Notes under the pieces: model-generated
Database searches by the model: none
What the model was told of the DNA's origin: nothing
Seen by the model: only the letters and a program-made list of their open reading frames with translations
In this document: piece by piece, positions 19,835 through 29,922 of the stretch
Position numbering within the stretch: the stretch's first letter is position 1
Layout of the letters: the number at the start of each line of letters is the position of its first letter
NCBI GenBank assembly: GCA_002727315.1
Contig: PBWR01000011.1
Coordinates: 1 to 64,000 of the forward strand
DNA length: 64,000 nucleotides
Reading direction: 5' to 3'
Origin: Alphaproteobacteria bacterium
Lineage (GTDB): Bacteria > Pseudomonadota > Alphaproteobacteria > UBA6615
Translations under genes and position numbers: made by a program

Positions 19835-20992
19835 TCAGCCGTTTGCGGCATCGCGCAGCATGTTCCGCGCAATGACGATCTGCTGGATCTGTGATGTTCC
19901 TTCGTAGATGCGCAGTAACCGGACGTCACGGTAGAAACGCTCGATGGGATATTCGGCCATGTAGCCGGCACCGCCGAAAATTTGAACCGCGCGATCGGCC
20001 ACTCGGCCGACCATTTCGGTGCAATAGAGTTTGCAGCATGCCGCCTCGATGGCGATGTTCTCACCACCGTCGAACCGACGCGCGGCGTCTAGGACCATGG
20101 TGCGACCGGCATAGGCTTCTGTCCGGCTGTCGGCGAGCATGGCCTGGATCAGCTGAAATTCGCCGATGGGCTTCCCGAACTGCTGCCGTTCGCTGGCGTA
20201 GCGTACGCTTTCGTCGATCAATCTTTCCGCCATGCCGGTTGCGATGGCGCCCATGTGAATCCGACCGCGGTCGAGCACCTTCATGGCCGTCTTGAAGCCC
20301 TGTCCCTCCACGCCGCCGATCAGGTTCTCGGCCGGAACGCGACAATCCTCGAAAATCACGTCGGCGGTATGGGCACCCTGCTGGCCCATCTTCTTGTCCG
20401 GCGTCCCGACCGACAGCCCCGGAGAATCACGCTCAACAATGAAGGCGGAAACGCCACGCGCGCCGGGCGTCTCCGGGTCGGTACGCGCCATGACCGTGAA
20501 AATGCCGGCATGGGGTGCATTTGTGATGTAGCGCTTCGAGCCGTTGAGCACATAGTGATCTCCGTCGCGGATCGCCGTTGTCCGCAACGAGCCGGCGTCG
20601 GAACCCGCCTCGGGTTCGGTCAGCGCGAAAGAGGCAATGATCTCGCCGCTCGCAAGCCGGGGTAGCCATGATTGTTTTTGCTCGTCCGTGCCGTCGATGA
20701 CGATACCTTGGGAGCCGATCCCCACATTGGTGCCAAACACCGAACGGAAGGCCGGCGACGTCCAGCCCAGTTCGAGAACGGCGAGGACCTCCTCGGTCAT
20801 GGACAGGCCGATCCCGCCATATTCTTCGGGAATGGAAAGGCCAAAGAATCCGAGCTCGCGCATTTCCGCGATCACGTCTGCCGGGACTGCGTCATTTGCG
20901 GACACCTCGGCCTCAAGCGGGACCAGCCGGTCGCGCACTAAGCGACGGATCGTGTCGAGGAGTTGTTCCAGTGTGTCGGAATCCAGTGCCAT
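19835..20992 (-). CDS. Acyl-CoA dehydrogenase
   Basis: FALTEPEAGSD, QIFGGAGYMAEYPIERFYRDVRLLRIYEGTSQIQQIVIARNML. Confidence 0.95.
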   Translation of the reverse strand: MALDSDTLEQLLDTIRRLVRDRLVPLEAEVSANDAVPADVIAEMRELGFFGLSIPEEYGGIGLSMTEEVLAVLELGWTSPAFRSVFGTNVGIGSQGIVIDGTDEQKQSWLPRLASGEIIASFALTEPEAGSDAGSLRTTAIRDGDHYVLNGSKRYITNAPHAGIFTVMARTDPETPGARGVSAFIVERDSPGLSVGTPDKKMGQQGAHTADVIFEDCRVPAENLIGGVEGQGFKTAMKVLDRGRIHMGAIATGMAERLIDESVRYASERQQFGKPIGEFQLIQAMLADSRTEAYAGRTMVLDAARRFDGGENIAIEAACCKLYCTEMVGRVADRAVQIFGGAGYMAEYPIERFYRDVRLLRIYEGTSQIQQIVIARNMLRDAANG

Positions 20993-21122
20993 AGCGAGCC
21001 GGTTATATCCGGATCGCCCCCTTGGTTCCATGCAGGAATGGATTATCTACTGATCAGCCCAAACCTGTGAAACCGGCGTGTGTCTGCTATTCTGCGCGCC
21101 AGTTCGATCCGCCAGAGGAGGG

Positions 21123-21689
21123 ATGCCGATGTCCGAAGCGTTTGCACATGTGCCGGAACCCAACAATGTGCCTAGTCCGGCCTATTTGGCGCATATCGTG
21201 CTCTACACGAAGCAGCGCGCAACGATGACCGACTGGTATTGCAAGGTGCTGGGCGCACAGGTCATGGGCGATTCCGAGGGGATTTCGTTCTTGACGTTTG
21301 ACGACGAACATCACCGGGTGGCGATCATCGAGCGTGACGGTATTGGCGACAAAGTGCCCGATACGGTCGGGTTGGCACATTTTGCCTATTCCTATTCCTC
21401 GCTGACGGACTTGGTGACCGTTTTCGAGCGGCTCAACGACTTCGATATCGCCCCCTATCGGCAGATCAATCACGGTCCGACGACGTCGCTCTATTATCGC
21501 GATCCGGACGGAAACGCCGTTGAGCTGCAGACCGACAATTTCGAGTCCATCGCCGCGCTCAACGAGTGGTTCGCGACCGGGGCCTTCGACCGGGAACCGA
21601 TCGGTGTGGAGATCGATATGAAAGAGGTCGCCGCCAAGCTTCACGCCGGCGTGCCGGAAAGCGAACTGAAGAAACCTTTGCAGACATGA
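21123..21689 (+). CDS. VOC-family (glyoxalase/extradiol ring-cleavage dioxygenase-like) protein
   Basis: LAHIVLYTKQRATMTDWYCKVLGA, GLAHFAYSY, LYYRDPDGNAVELQTDN; single VOC module with H...H...E pattern. Confidence 0.85.
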   Translation: MPMSEAFAHVPEPNNVPSPAYLAHIVLYTKQRATMTDWYCKVLGAQVMGDSEGISFLTFDDEHHRVAIIERDGIGDKVPDTVGLAHFAYSYSSLTDLVTVFERLNDFDIAPYRQINHGPTTSLYYRDPDGNAVELQTDNFESIAALNEWFATGAFDREPIGVEIDMKEVAAKLHAGVPESELKKPLQT

Positions 21690-21725
21690 ACCGCGCCCGA
21701 ACCGGGCACGGGAAAGGAAGATTCG

Positions 21726-22736
21726 ATGGGAATGTTGGTCGACGGATCGTGGATCGAGAACGATGCCACGGCGCGCGAAGTCGCCAAGGACGGCAAGTTC
21801 GAGCGCAAGGAAAGCCAGTTTCGCAGCTGGGTGACGGCGGATGGCAGTGCGGGCCCGTCCGGTGAGGGCGGTTTCCAGGCCGAGCCGGGGCGCTATCACC
21901 TCTACCTCGCACACACCTGTCCCTGGGCGCATCGGGCGCTGATTTTCCGGACGATCAAGGGGCTGGACAGTGCGATCTCGGTCTCACTAGCGCAGCCGGG
22001 ACGGCATGATCAGGGCTGGACCTACGCCGACAATCCCGACAATCCCGACTGCGTGCCAGACCATGTAAATGGGTTCGAGCATCTGCATCAGGCCTATTCG
22101 GCATCGAAGGCCGACTACACCGGCAAGGTCACGGTTCCGACCCTTTGGGACAAGCAGACCGGCCAGGTGGTGAACAATGAATCGTCGGAAATCATCCGGA
22201 TGTTCAATACGGCCTTCGAGGCGTTCACCAACGCCACCGAAGACTACTACCCGGAAGACCTCCGGGCCGAGATCGATGAGATCAATGAAATCGTCTATCA
22301 CACCCTGAACAACGGCGTGTATCGCGCCGGTTTCGCTTCGTCCCAGGAAGCCTACGAAGAAGCCGTGATCGCGCTGTTCGACACCCTCGACAATCTCGAG
22401 GAACGCCTTGGCCGCCAGCGCTATCTCGTCGGCGACCGGCTGACCGAAGCCGACTGGCGCCTGTGGGTCACGCTGATCCGATTCGACGCGTGCTATGTCG
22501 GTGCGTTCAAGTGCAACATCCGGCGCATCGCGGACTATCCGAACCTGCTGAACTACACCCGCGAGCTCTACCAGATCCCCAGAATCGCCGAGACCTTCAG
22601 TTTCGATTTCGCAAAAAAGAACTATTACGGCATCGAGCGGATCAATCCGAACGGGATCGTGCCGATCGGGCCGGAAGATCCCGTGGCTGTCTACAGGGCG
22701 CCGCACGACCGCGAGCGGTTTCCGGCCGAGAGTTGA
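21726..22736 (+). CDS. Glutathionyl-hydroquinone reductase (Xi-class GST)
   Basis: RYHLYLAHTCPWAHRALIFRTIKGL, VPTLWDKQTGQVVNNESSEIIRMFN, LVGDRLTEADWRLWVTLIRFD. Confidence 0.93.
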   Translation: MGMLVDGSWIENDATAREVAKDGKFERKESQFRSWVTADGSAGPSGEGGFQAEPGRYHLYLAHTCPWAHRALIFRTIKGLDSAISVSLAQPGRHDQGWTYADNPDNPDCVPDHVNGFEHLHQAYSASKADYTGKVTVPTLWDKQTGQVVNNESSEIIRMFNTAFEAFTNATEDYYPEDLRAEIDEINEIVYHTLNNGVYRAGFASSQEAYEEAVIALFDTLDNLEERLGRQRYLVGDRLTEADWRLWVTLIRFDACYVGAFKCNIRRIADYPNLLNYTRELYQIPRIAETFSFDFAKKNYYGIERINPNGIVPIGPEDPVAVYRAPHDRERFPAES

Positions 22737-22751
22737 GAGAGCGGGGGTATC

Positions 22752-23144
22752 ATGATCGACAAGGAACTTTACAAAACCGGCGAACGTATCCGCCGCGAAG
22801 TGATGGGGGACGCACGTGTCGATGCTTCGATGGCCAACCTCGATGATTTCAACCGCGATTTCATGGAGCAGTTCATCACTGAGCTGGGCTGGGGTTCGGT
22901 GTGGGGACGCGACGGCCTGACCCGAAAGCAGCGCAGCCTGTTGAACTTGGGCATGCTTGCCGCACTGGGCCGGATGCACGAGTTCGAAGGCCATGTGCGT
23001 GGTGCGATCAACAACGGCCTCACGCGCGAAGAGGTTCGCGAGGCGCTTTTGCAGGTCACCATGTATTGCGGAGCGCCGGCCGGTATGGAGGCGTTCCGTT
23101 CCGCGACCAAGGTTTTGAAAGAGATGGATGATGAGGCGGGCTGA
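22752..23144 (+). CDS. Carboxymuconolactone decarboxylase family protein
   Basis: DGLTRKQRSLLNLGMLAALGRMHEFEGHVRGAINNGLTREEVREALLQVTMYCGAPAGMEAF. Confidence 0.93.
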   Translation: MIDKELYKTGERIRREVMGDARVDASMANLDDFNRDFMEQFITELGWGSVWGRDGLTRKQRSLLNLGMLAALGRMHEFEGHVRGAINNGLTREEVREALLQVTMYCGAPAGMEAFRSATKVLKEMDDEAG

Positions 23145-23254
23145 CCCCCGTCGCCTAGCTGTCCCTTCTACGGTCTCCTTCCAAGGCCTGATTTCGTCAA
23201 TCCCTGAAACACGCTACAACCGGTTTCACAACCGTTGCATGCGAGGGAAGAGAC

Positions 23255-24205
23255 ATGGCGAAGGCGTTTGCGAGTGCGGCCGATCTGGCACCGAAGAAGA
23301 TCACGTTCGAAAAGCTCGACAAGGGCGTCTACGCCTACACTGCAGAGGGGGATCCCAACTCCTGCGTGATCGTGGGCGACGACGGTGTCCTGGTCTTGGA
23401 CGCGCAGGCAACCCCCGTTATGGCGAAACGGGTGGTGAAGGAAATCCGCAAGGTCACGAAGAAACCCATCAAGTATGTACTGCTCAGCCATTACCACGCG
23501 GTCCGGACCCTGGGTGCGAGCGGTTTCGGTGCAGCCGAAATCGTGATGAGCGAGGCGACACGAGATCTCGTGGCCGAGCGGGGAATGCAGGACTACAAGT
23601 CGGAGGCCGATAGGTTCCCCCGCCTGTTCGAGGCAATCGAGACGGTTCCGGGGTTAACCTGGCCGACGCTGACCTTCGAGAATGAGATGACTTTGTGGAT
23701 GGGTGACCGCGAGGTCCGGATCATTCACGCCGGACGCGGACACACCAAGGGCGACACGATCGTGTGGTTGCCGAAAGAGCGTATCCTGTTCGCCGGCGAT
23801 CTGGTGGAGGCCCATGCCGCGCTTTACTGCGGCGATGCCTATCTCACCGATTGGCCGGGTACGCTGAAGAAACTTCGCGCCCTCAAACCGCGTAAACTCG
23901 TACCCGGTCGCGGCCCTGCGGCGACCACGCCGCGGCAATGCGAAAAGGCCTTCGATCAGACAGAGGGGTTTGTCCGCGACCTGCTCCGGGGTGCCAGGCA
24001 TGGCGTGAAACGTGGATGGTCACTCAAGGAAACCTTCGACCACACCTACAAGAAGATGACGCCGAAATACGGCGACTGGGCCATCTACGAGCACTGCATT
24101 CCGTTCAATGTCGGCCGCGCCTATGACGAAGCAGGCGGCCTCGAGCATCCGCGGGTCTGGACGGCCCGGCGCGACAAGATCCTCTGGAAGGAATTGCAGG
24201 CCTGA
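23255..24205 (+). CDS. MBL-fold metallo-hydrolase-like protein with altered metal motif
   Basis: MBL fold order (DDGVLVLDAQ, SHYHAVRTLGAS, GRGHTKGD, LFAGDLVE, VPGRGPA); HxHxDH replaced by HYHAVR. Confidence 0.88.
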   Translation: MAKAFASAADLAPKKITFEKLDKGVYAYTAEGDPNSCVIVGDDGVLVLDAQATPVMAKRVVKEIRKVTKKPIKYVLLSHYHAVRTLGASGFGAAEIVMSEATRDLVAERGMQDYKSEADRFPRLFEAIETVPGLTWPTLTFENEMTLWMGDREVRIIHAGRGHTKGDTIVWLPKERILFAGDLVEAHAALYCGDAYLTDWPGTLKKLRALKPRKLVPGRGPAATTPRQCEKAFDQTEGFVRDLLRGARHGVKRGWSLKETFDHTYKKMTPKYGDWAIYEHCIPFNVGRAYDEAGGLEHPRVWTARRDKILWKELQA

Positions 24206-24209
24206 CGGA

Positions 24210-24413
24210 TCAGCTTCGGTCCGCAGCCTTGGCTGCGGCAATCGCCTGATCCAGGATTGCGCGTTCGCCGACGTGGTTGGCGAGAAGCAGGATGAGCCGG
24301 GCGTTCAGGCGCATGCTTTCGTCTTCGCTCAAACCGGCATGGGCTTCGATCAACGCCTCGTAGAAATCGTCGGGCGCATCTATTCCAAGGCGGGTACGCA
24401 GTTCGCCGGTCAT
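24210..24413 (-). CDS. DUF2783-like small protein
   Basis: 67 aa, DAPDDFYEALIEAHAGLSEDESMRLNARLILLLANHVGERAILDQAIAAAK; adjacent to FAD monooxygenase. Confidence 0.75.
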   Translation of the reverse strand: MTGELRTRLGIDAPDDFYEALIEAHAGLSEDESMRLNARLILLLANHVGERAILDQAIAAAKAADRS

Positions 24414-24437
24414 TCTGATCTCCCAGTCATGTTGTCG

Positions 24438-26006
24438 TCACAGTCGGGCACAGGCGCGGTTCCAGGCCTCCGTGACGGCATCGGCATTGAAGTGACGCCA
24501 CCGCGCCGCCACATGCTGATCGGGGCGGAACAGGTAACAGGTCCCGGGTCGGGCGTCGTAGCGATCGGAGGCCAGGCCGGTGGCATCGATCAGGACCAAA
24601 TTTAGGCCGTCAATTGAAGGTGCATCGGTGCCGAAATGAACAAGGGTGAAAGCGTTGTCCGCGAGATGATCGATCAACCAGTCGCCGGCGTTGCTTTGCA
24701 GCGGAGCATCGATGGCCGGTGCGCCCGGTGGCGGGCCGTCCTTGAACGTGTCGGCGTCGGGTGTGTTCAATGGCGAATCGCTGTAACGGGCAGGGACGGA
24801 CAAGCGCCCGCTATTGACCAGCCGGCGCGCGAACTCGTGGTCACGCGCCAGGTCGAGAACGGCATCGCGAAACGCGCCGCTGACTTTTGATTTCGGTGTC
24901 ATGAAATCTGTGCTGCGTGTCGAGTTGAGCAGGTTCTCGTCCGTTGCCGGAATGCGTTCGGCGTCATAACTGTCCAGCAGGCGCTCGGGGGCATCGCCCC
25001 GGATGACCGATGCCAGTTTCCAGGCCAGATTGTCGGTGTCCTGCAGTCCGCTGTTTCCGCCGCGTGCGCCGAAGGGGGACACGACATGGGCGCTGTCGCC
25101 GGCAAAAAACACACAGCCATGCCGTAACCTGGCCAAACGCCGGCAGGTGAAGGTGTAGACCGATGTCCAGACGATCTCGAAATCACCGTGCCCGAGCATG
25201 CGTTCGATACGCGGGATCACGCGCTCAGCCTTGCGTTCTTCGTCGGGGTCGGCATCCCAGCCGAGCTGGAAGTCTATGCGCCAGACATCGTCGGCCTGCT
25301 TGTGCATCAGGGTCGATTGTCCGTCGAAGAATGTCGGTGAGAACCAGAACCGCCGGATGGCGGGAAAATCCTCCTTCATCCTAATATCGGCAATCAGGAA
25401 CCGGTCCTGGAAGACGCGGCCTTCGAAATCCAGACCCAGGCTTTCGCGTGTCTGGCTGCGCACGCCGTCACACGCAATTAGCCAGTCACCTTCGAGCGTA
25501 TAGGGGCCATCCGGCGTGTCGACCTGGATTTCCACATGGTCATCGAATGACCGGACATCGCGGGCCGAATGCTGCCAGCGCAGGTCGATGGCCGCCAGTT
25601 CCGTGGCGCGCGCCACCATCTGCTGCTCGAAAAAGAACTGCTGCAGATTGATGAACGCCGGACGCTTGTGGTCTGGCTCGGGCAGCAGGTTGAAGCTGTA
25701 GATCAGCTCGTCGCCGACAAAAATCTCGCCTTCGTTCCACGTCACGCCCTTTTCGACAAGTGCGTCGCCCGTGCCCAGGCGGTCACAAATCTCCAGGCTT
25801 CGCTTGGCCCAGCAAATCGCCCGGCTGCCTTCGCTTACATCGCTGCGGGAATCGATCACCACGCAGGAAATGTCATGCAGCGCGAGATCGACGGCGGCGG
25901 CCAGTCCAACGGGGCCGGCGCCGAGAACAATAACGGGATGTCGCGTGGTCTGGCCGTCGAGCTCAGGGCTGCGGCGAAACACGAATGTCGGCTGTGATTG
26001 CGACAT
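24438..26006 (-). CDS. FAD-dependent aromatic monooxygenase (MhpA/PheA-type)
   Basis: VLGAGPVGLAAAVDLALHDISCVVID (GxGxxG), FFAGDSAHVVSPFGARGGNSGLQDTDNLAWKLA. Confidence 0.93.
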   Translation of the reverse strand: MSQSQPTFVFRRSPELDGQTTRHPVIVLGAGPVGLAAAVDLALHDISCVVIDSRSDVSEGSRAICWAKRSLEICDRLGTGDALVEKGVTWNEGEIFVGDELIYSFNLLPEPDHKRPAFINLQQFFFEQQMVARATELAAIDLRWQHSARDVRSFDDHVEIQVDTPDGPYTLEGDWLIACDGVRSQTRESLGLDFEGRVFQDRFLIADIRMKEDFPAIRRFWFSPTFFDGQSTLMHKQADDVWRIDFQLGWDADPDEERKAERVIPRIERMLGHGDFEIVWTSVYTFTCRRLARLRHGCVFFAGDSAHVVSPFGARGGNSGLQDTDNLAWKLASVIRGDAPERLLDSYDAERIPATDENLLNSTRSTDFMTPKSKVSGAFRDAVLDLARDHEFARRLVNSGRLSVPARYSDSPLNTPDADTFKDGPPPGAPAIDAPLQSNAGDWLIDHLADNAFTLVHFGTDAPSIDGLNLVLIDATGLASDRYDARPGTCYLFRPDQHVAARWRHFNADAVTEAWNRACARL

Positions 26007-26033
26007 GGGCGCCCGCTCCGTGGTGCGGCAGCG

Positions 26034-26276
26034 TCAGCCGAACGCCTTGAACGTGATCGTGGTGAACGTGTCGGAAACCCCGGCCAGGGTCTGGATGTTG
26101 TTTGTCACGAAGTGACCGATATCGGTGTCGTCTGCGAGGTAGCACTTCATCAGCAGATCGAACTGTCCCGACGTTGAATAGACCTCGGACACCTGGTCGA
26201 TGTTGAGCGCGGCCTCGTCAGCCACCTCGTAAGCCTTGCCGAGTTCGCATTTCACCTGCACGAAAATCGTCTGCAT
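26034..26276 (-). CDS. Stand-alone Lrp/AsnC ligand-binding (RAM) domain protein
   Basis: 80 aa FVQVKCELGKAYEVADEAALNIDQVSEVYSTSGQFDLLMKCYLADDTDIGHFVTNNIQTLAGVSDTFTTITFKAF. Confidence 0.88.
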   Translation of the reverse strand: MQTIFVQVKCELGKAYEVADEAALNIDQVSEVYSTSGQFDLLMKCYLADDTDIGHFVTNNIQTLAGVSDTFTTITFKAFG

Positions 26277-26311
26277 CGCTTTATCGTCCGTTGTCTGACG
26301 CGGCGAAAAGT

Positions 26312-27772
26312 CTAACGCAAAAGAAAGGCCGGCGTGTGCTCATCTTTGCCGAATGCAGAATCGCCGTCATCATCATCGCTCTTGGGCTTGCCTGATCGGC
26401 TCTCATCCTTCGGCCTGGGCGTTCGGACCGGCTTGCATTGTTCGCGGACTTCTTTCTTCTTTGCGTCGGGTTTGCTGTTGGATTCCTTTGAAGATTCCGA
26501 TTTGCGGCGGCCGCGCCGGCGCCGGCGCGGGGCGTCGTCTTTGTCCTTGGTCTCGCGCTCTTCGCTCGCCTCTGTGACCGCGTCCTCCTGAACGTCTGCA
26601 GCGGCGGCATCGTTGTCAGGGGTTTCGGTGTCTTCGTCGGTGCGCACGGCTTCCGGAGATCCGATCGGCGGTATCGACTTGCCCAGCATCCGCTCGATCG
26701 CGCCGAGGAACTTGGCGTGGTCGCGGGTGCACAAGGTATAGGCATGGCCTTCCTTGCCCGCGCGGCCGGTGCGGCCGATCCGGTGAATATAGTCTTCCGC
26801 GTGCATCGGCACATCGAAGTTGAAGACATGGCTCATGTTGGCGATATCCAGGCCGCGCGCGGCGACATCGCTGGCCACCAGCAGCTCGATCTCACCATCG
26901 CGGAACTTGGCCAGCGTTTCCATGCGCGCCGTCTGATGCATGTCGCCGTGCAGACCCGCCGCATTGAAGCCGTGCGACTTGAGGGATTTCTCCAGCGTCG
27001 CGACATCGCGCTTGCGGTTGCAGAAGACGATCGCGTTCTTGACGTCGCTGTTGCGGATCAACTTGCGCAGTGCGGCGCGTTTTTCCCGGAAGCCGCCACT
27101 GACACGCAGAAGGCCCTGGGTCACGGTTTCTGCCGCAGAGGCCTGTGGCGCCACCTGCACCGTTCGAGGGTTCATCATGTAGGCGTCGGTCAGACGCTTG
27201 ATTTCCGCTGGCATGGTAGCCGAGAACATTGCGGTCTGACGAATGGCCGGAAGCAGCTTGATGATGCGTTCGACATCCGGGATGAAACCCATATCGAGCA
27301 TCCGGTCTGCTTCGTCGACCACCAGGACCTTGATGTCCGCGAGCAGCACCTTGCCGCGCTCGAAATGATCCAGCAGGCGCCCGGGCGTGGCGATCAGGAC
27401 GTCGACCCCGCGGTCGAGTTTCTCCTCCTGATCCGCAAAGGACACACCGCCGATCAGCAGTGCTTTGCTGAGTTTGTGGTTCTTACCGTAGATCTCAAAG
27501 TTTTCGGCCACCTGTGCCGCCAGTTCGCGGGTCGGTTCCAGGATCAGGGAGCGGGGCATCCGCGCCCTTGCACGGCCGGTAGAAAGAATCTCGATCATCG
27601 GCAGCGTGAAGCTGGCCGTTTTGCCGGTGCCCGTCTGGGCAATGCCGATGATATCGCGAGCCATCAGAAGGTGCGGGATAGCCTCAGCCTGAATGGGTGT
27701 CGGGGTCTCGTACCCCGCCTCGCCAATGGCGTTCAATAACGGGTCGCTCAGACCCAGGTCCTCAAATCGCAT
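26312..27772 (-). CDS. DEAD-box RNA helicase (RhlE-like)
   Basis: AQTGTGKTASF, VDEADRMLDMGF, FSATMPAEI, HRIGRTGRAG; basic C-terminal tail RRRRRGRRKSE; likely start at 27772 (MRFEDLGLSD). Confidence 0.95.
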   Translation of the reverse strand: MRFEDLGLSDPLLNAIGEAGYETPTPIQAEAIPHLLMARDIIGIAQTGTGKTASFTLPMIEILSTGRARARMPRSLILEPTRELAAQVAENFEIYGKNHKLSKALLIGGVSFADQEEKLDRGVDVLIATPGRLLDHFERGKVLLADIKVLVVDEADRMLDMGFIPDVERIIKLLPAIRQTAMFSATMPAEIKRLTDAYMMNPRTVQVAPQASAAETVTQGLLRVSGGFREKRAALRKLIRNSDVKNAIVFCNRKRDVATLEKSLKSHGFNAAGLHGDMHQTARMETLAKFRDGEIELLVASDVAARGLDIANMSHVFNFDVPMHAEDYIHRIGRTGRAGKEGHAYTLCTRDHAKFLGAIERMLGKSIPPIGSPEAVRTDEDTETPDNDAAAADVQEDAVTEASEERETKDKDDAPRRRRRGRRKSESSKESNSKPDAKKKEVREQCKPVRTPRPKDESRSGKPKSDDDDGDSAFGKDEHTPAFLLR

Positions 27773-27897
27773 ATTGCTCGTCTGCGTAGAAATCACACTT
27801 GATCGCGTGTTGTGCGGAAAATGAGGGTGGCGGCGCGGAAAGTCCAGCGATTCCATATGCTATTGCATGGTCAATTGGTTTCTGGAAGAAAGCTGGA

Positions 27898-29922
27898 ATG
27901 GTTGAAAATTCGAGTGAACTCGACGCGATCGTCGCGGATGCGCGCCAAAAACACCGCGACGGCGCGCTGGCCGATGCGGCTTCGTTGTACGACACGGTGC
28001 TGGCGGAAGACCCCGACCATGTCGAGGCGCTGCACCTGAAAGGGATATTGTCCGCCCAGAAGGGGAATGTCGCCGAAGGGCTCGAACTGCTCGAACGCGC
28101 GGTGTTGCAGGCGCCGACCGACGCACGTGTGCGCGCCAATTACGCCAAGCTTCGCCTGGATACTGGCGATATTGCCGGTGCCGTCGAACAGTATCAGGCG
28201 GCACTGACGCATGCACCGGACGATGCCAACCTGCTGTACAACACGGCCGGTGCCCTGGTTAGCGCTGCGCGGGTTGGGGACGCCATCGATCATCTTGAAC
28301 GCGCCCGCACGATTTCGCCGGATCATGGCCGCGCGCTCGCCAACCTTGGAAACCTCTATCGGCAGGTGGGGCAACTGTCGGACTCCCGCGCCGTTCTGGA
28401 GCAGGCGGTCGCGGCAGCGCCCAATGAGGCCGAGGTGCAACACAGTCTCGGCGTCACGTTGGCGGCGCTGCTCGACTACAAGGCAGCGGCAGACCGGTTT
28501 AGGGAAGCGCTGGCCTGCGATCCTGGCTTTGTGCGCGCAGCGACACAGCTGTTCTACGTCAATCTCTATGCCTGCGACTGGGCGGACCGGGACAAGCTGA
28601 TTTCCAATTTTGTCCGGCTGGTTGAAAACGGCGGTGAGCTGATCGCTGAACTTTCTCCGATGGTCTCGCTGTTCCTGCCGTTCGAACAGCCGGGGCTCAA
28701 CGCCGTGGCCGCTGCACGGGCCGCCAGCTTGCGGCATCGCCAGCCCTCCATCCGTCCCGTCGTTGCCCCCGCGGCCCGCGATCGACTGCATGTCGGCTAC
28801 CTGTCGCCAGATCTGGGGCGGCACCCGGTGGGGCACTTGCTCGCGGATATACTGCCGCGCCATGACCGAGAACGGTTCGAGGTCTCGGCCTTTGCGTTGA
28901 AGCCGGCCGATGGCAGCGACGTTCAGAAAGCGATCTATGGGGGCATGGGACGGGTCGAGGATATATCTCAGGCCACCATGGAGGATGCGGTGGGCCGCAT
29001 CGTGGATGCAGGCGTCGATATCTTGGTCGATCTGAGTGGCTTCACCCGGGGTGGCAGACCGGAGATTCTCGCCGCCCGGTCAGCACCTCTGCAGATCGGC
29101 TGGCTTGGATACTGTGGCTCATCGGGCGGATTGAACGATGTTCTGCTCGCCGACGAAACGCTGGTGCATGCGGGTGAGGTTTCGCGCTTTTCGGACGCGG
29201 TGGCCCATATGCCCGGCACGTTCATGCCGCTCAACCGGTTCGACACCGCCGACACCGATGCCGGCGCGCGCTCCGACCACGGTTTACCCGACGACGGGTT
29301 CGTGTACTGCGCCTTCAACACCCCCACGAAGATCGACCCTGTCACGTTCGGCGCCTGGATGGATATTCTCGGGCGCGTCGATAACGCCGTTCTTTGGCTG
29401 CGCGATCATGCGGATGTGACGCGCCGAAACCTGACGGAAGCGGCGCGGCAGGCAGGCATCGATCCGGACCGGCTGGTATTCGCGCCCTTGCTCGATGAGA
29501 TGTCCGCCCACCTGGCGCGCCACGCGCACGCCGATCTGTTCCTCGACAGTTTTGTCTACGGCGCCCATTCGACGGCGGCTGATGCCATTGCCCAAGGCTT
29601 GCCGGTGTTGACCCTTGCCGGAGATGCAATGCCTTCGCGCGTCGGCGCCAGCCTCTGCCGGGCTCACCGGCTGGGTGATCTGGTTGCGGACAGCCCGGGT
29701 GCCTATGTGACAAAAGCCGTTTCGTTGGCCGAAGACGAAGCCGAACTCAAGGAAATGAAGAAGCGCGTCCGGCTGGCCGTGGAATCCGATGATTCCAGCG
29801 AACGGTTTGTTCGCAAGCTGGAGGGGGCTTATCAGCTTCTGTGGAACGTGGCCTGCGCCGGACAGCTTGAGCCGGGCGCGCTGGTGCGGATTGAGGCGGC
29901 ACCAGCCGGTGGCGGAGCGTGA
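27898..29922 (+). CDS. TPR-repeat protein with SPINDLY/OGT-type glycosyltransferase C-terminal domain
   Basis: N-terminal TPRs (ALHLKGILSAQKGNVAEGLELLERAV...) then LHVGYLSPDLGRHPVGHLLADILPRHDRERFEV, DILVDLSGFTRGGRPEILAARSAPLQIGWLGYCGSSG, FLDSFVYGAHSTAADAIAQGLPVLTLAG. Confidence 0.92.
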   Translation: MVENSSELDAIVADARQKHRDGALADAASLYDTVLAEDPDHVEALHLKGILSAQKGNVAEGLELLERAVLQAPTDARVRANYAKLRLDTGDIAGAVEQYQAALTHAPDDANLLYNTAGALVSAARVGDAIDHLERARTISPDHGRALANLGNLYRQVGQLSDSRAVLEQAVAAAPNEAEVQHSLGVTLAALLDYKAAADRFREALACDPGFVRAATQLFYVNLYACDWADRDKLISNFVRLVENGGELIAELSPMVSLFLPFEQPGLNAVAAARAASLRHRQPSIRPVVAPAARDRLHVGYLSPDLGRHPVGHLLADILPRHDRERFEVSAFALKPADGSDVQKAIYGGMGRVEDISQATMEDAVGRIVDAGVDILVDLSGFTRGGRPEILAARSAPLQIGWLGYCGSSGGLNDVLLADETLVHAGEVSRFSDAVAHMPGTFMPLNRFDTADTDAGARSDHGLPDDGFVYCAFNTPTKIDPVTFGAWMDILGRVDNAVLWLRDHADVTRRNLTEAARQAGIDPDRLVFAPLLDEMSAHLARHAHADLFLDSFVYGAHSTAADAIAQGLPVLTLAGDAMPSRVGASLCRAHRLGDLVADSPGAYVTKAVSLAEDEAELKEMKKRVRLAVESDDSSERFVRKLEGAYQLLWNVACAGQLEPGALVRIEAAPAGGGA

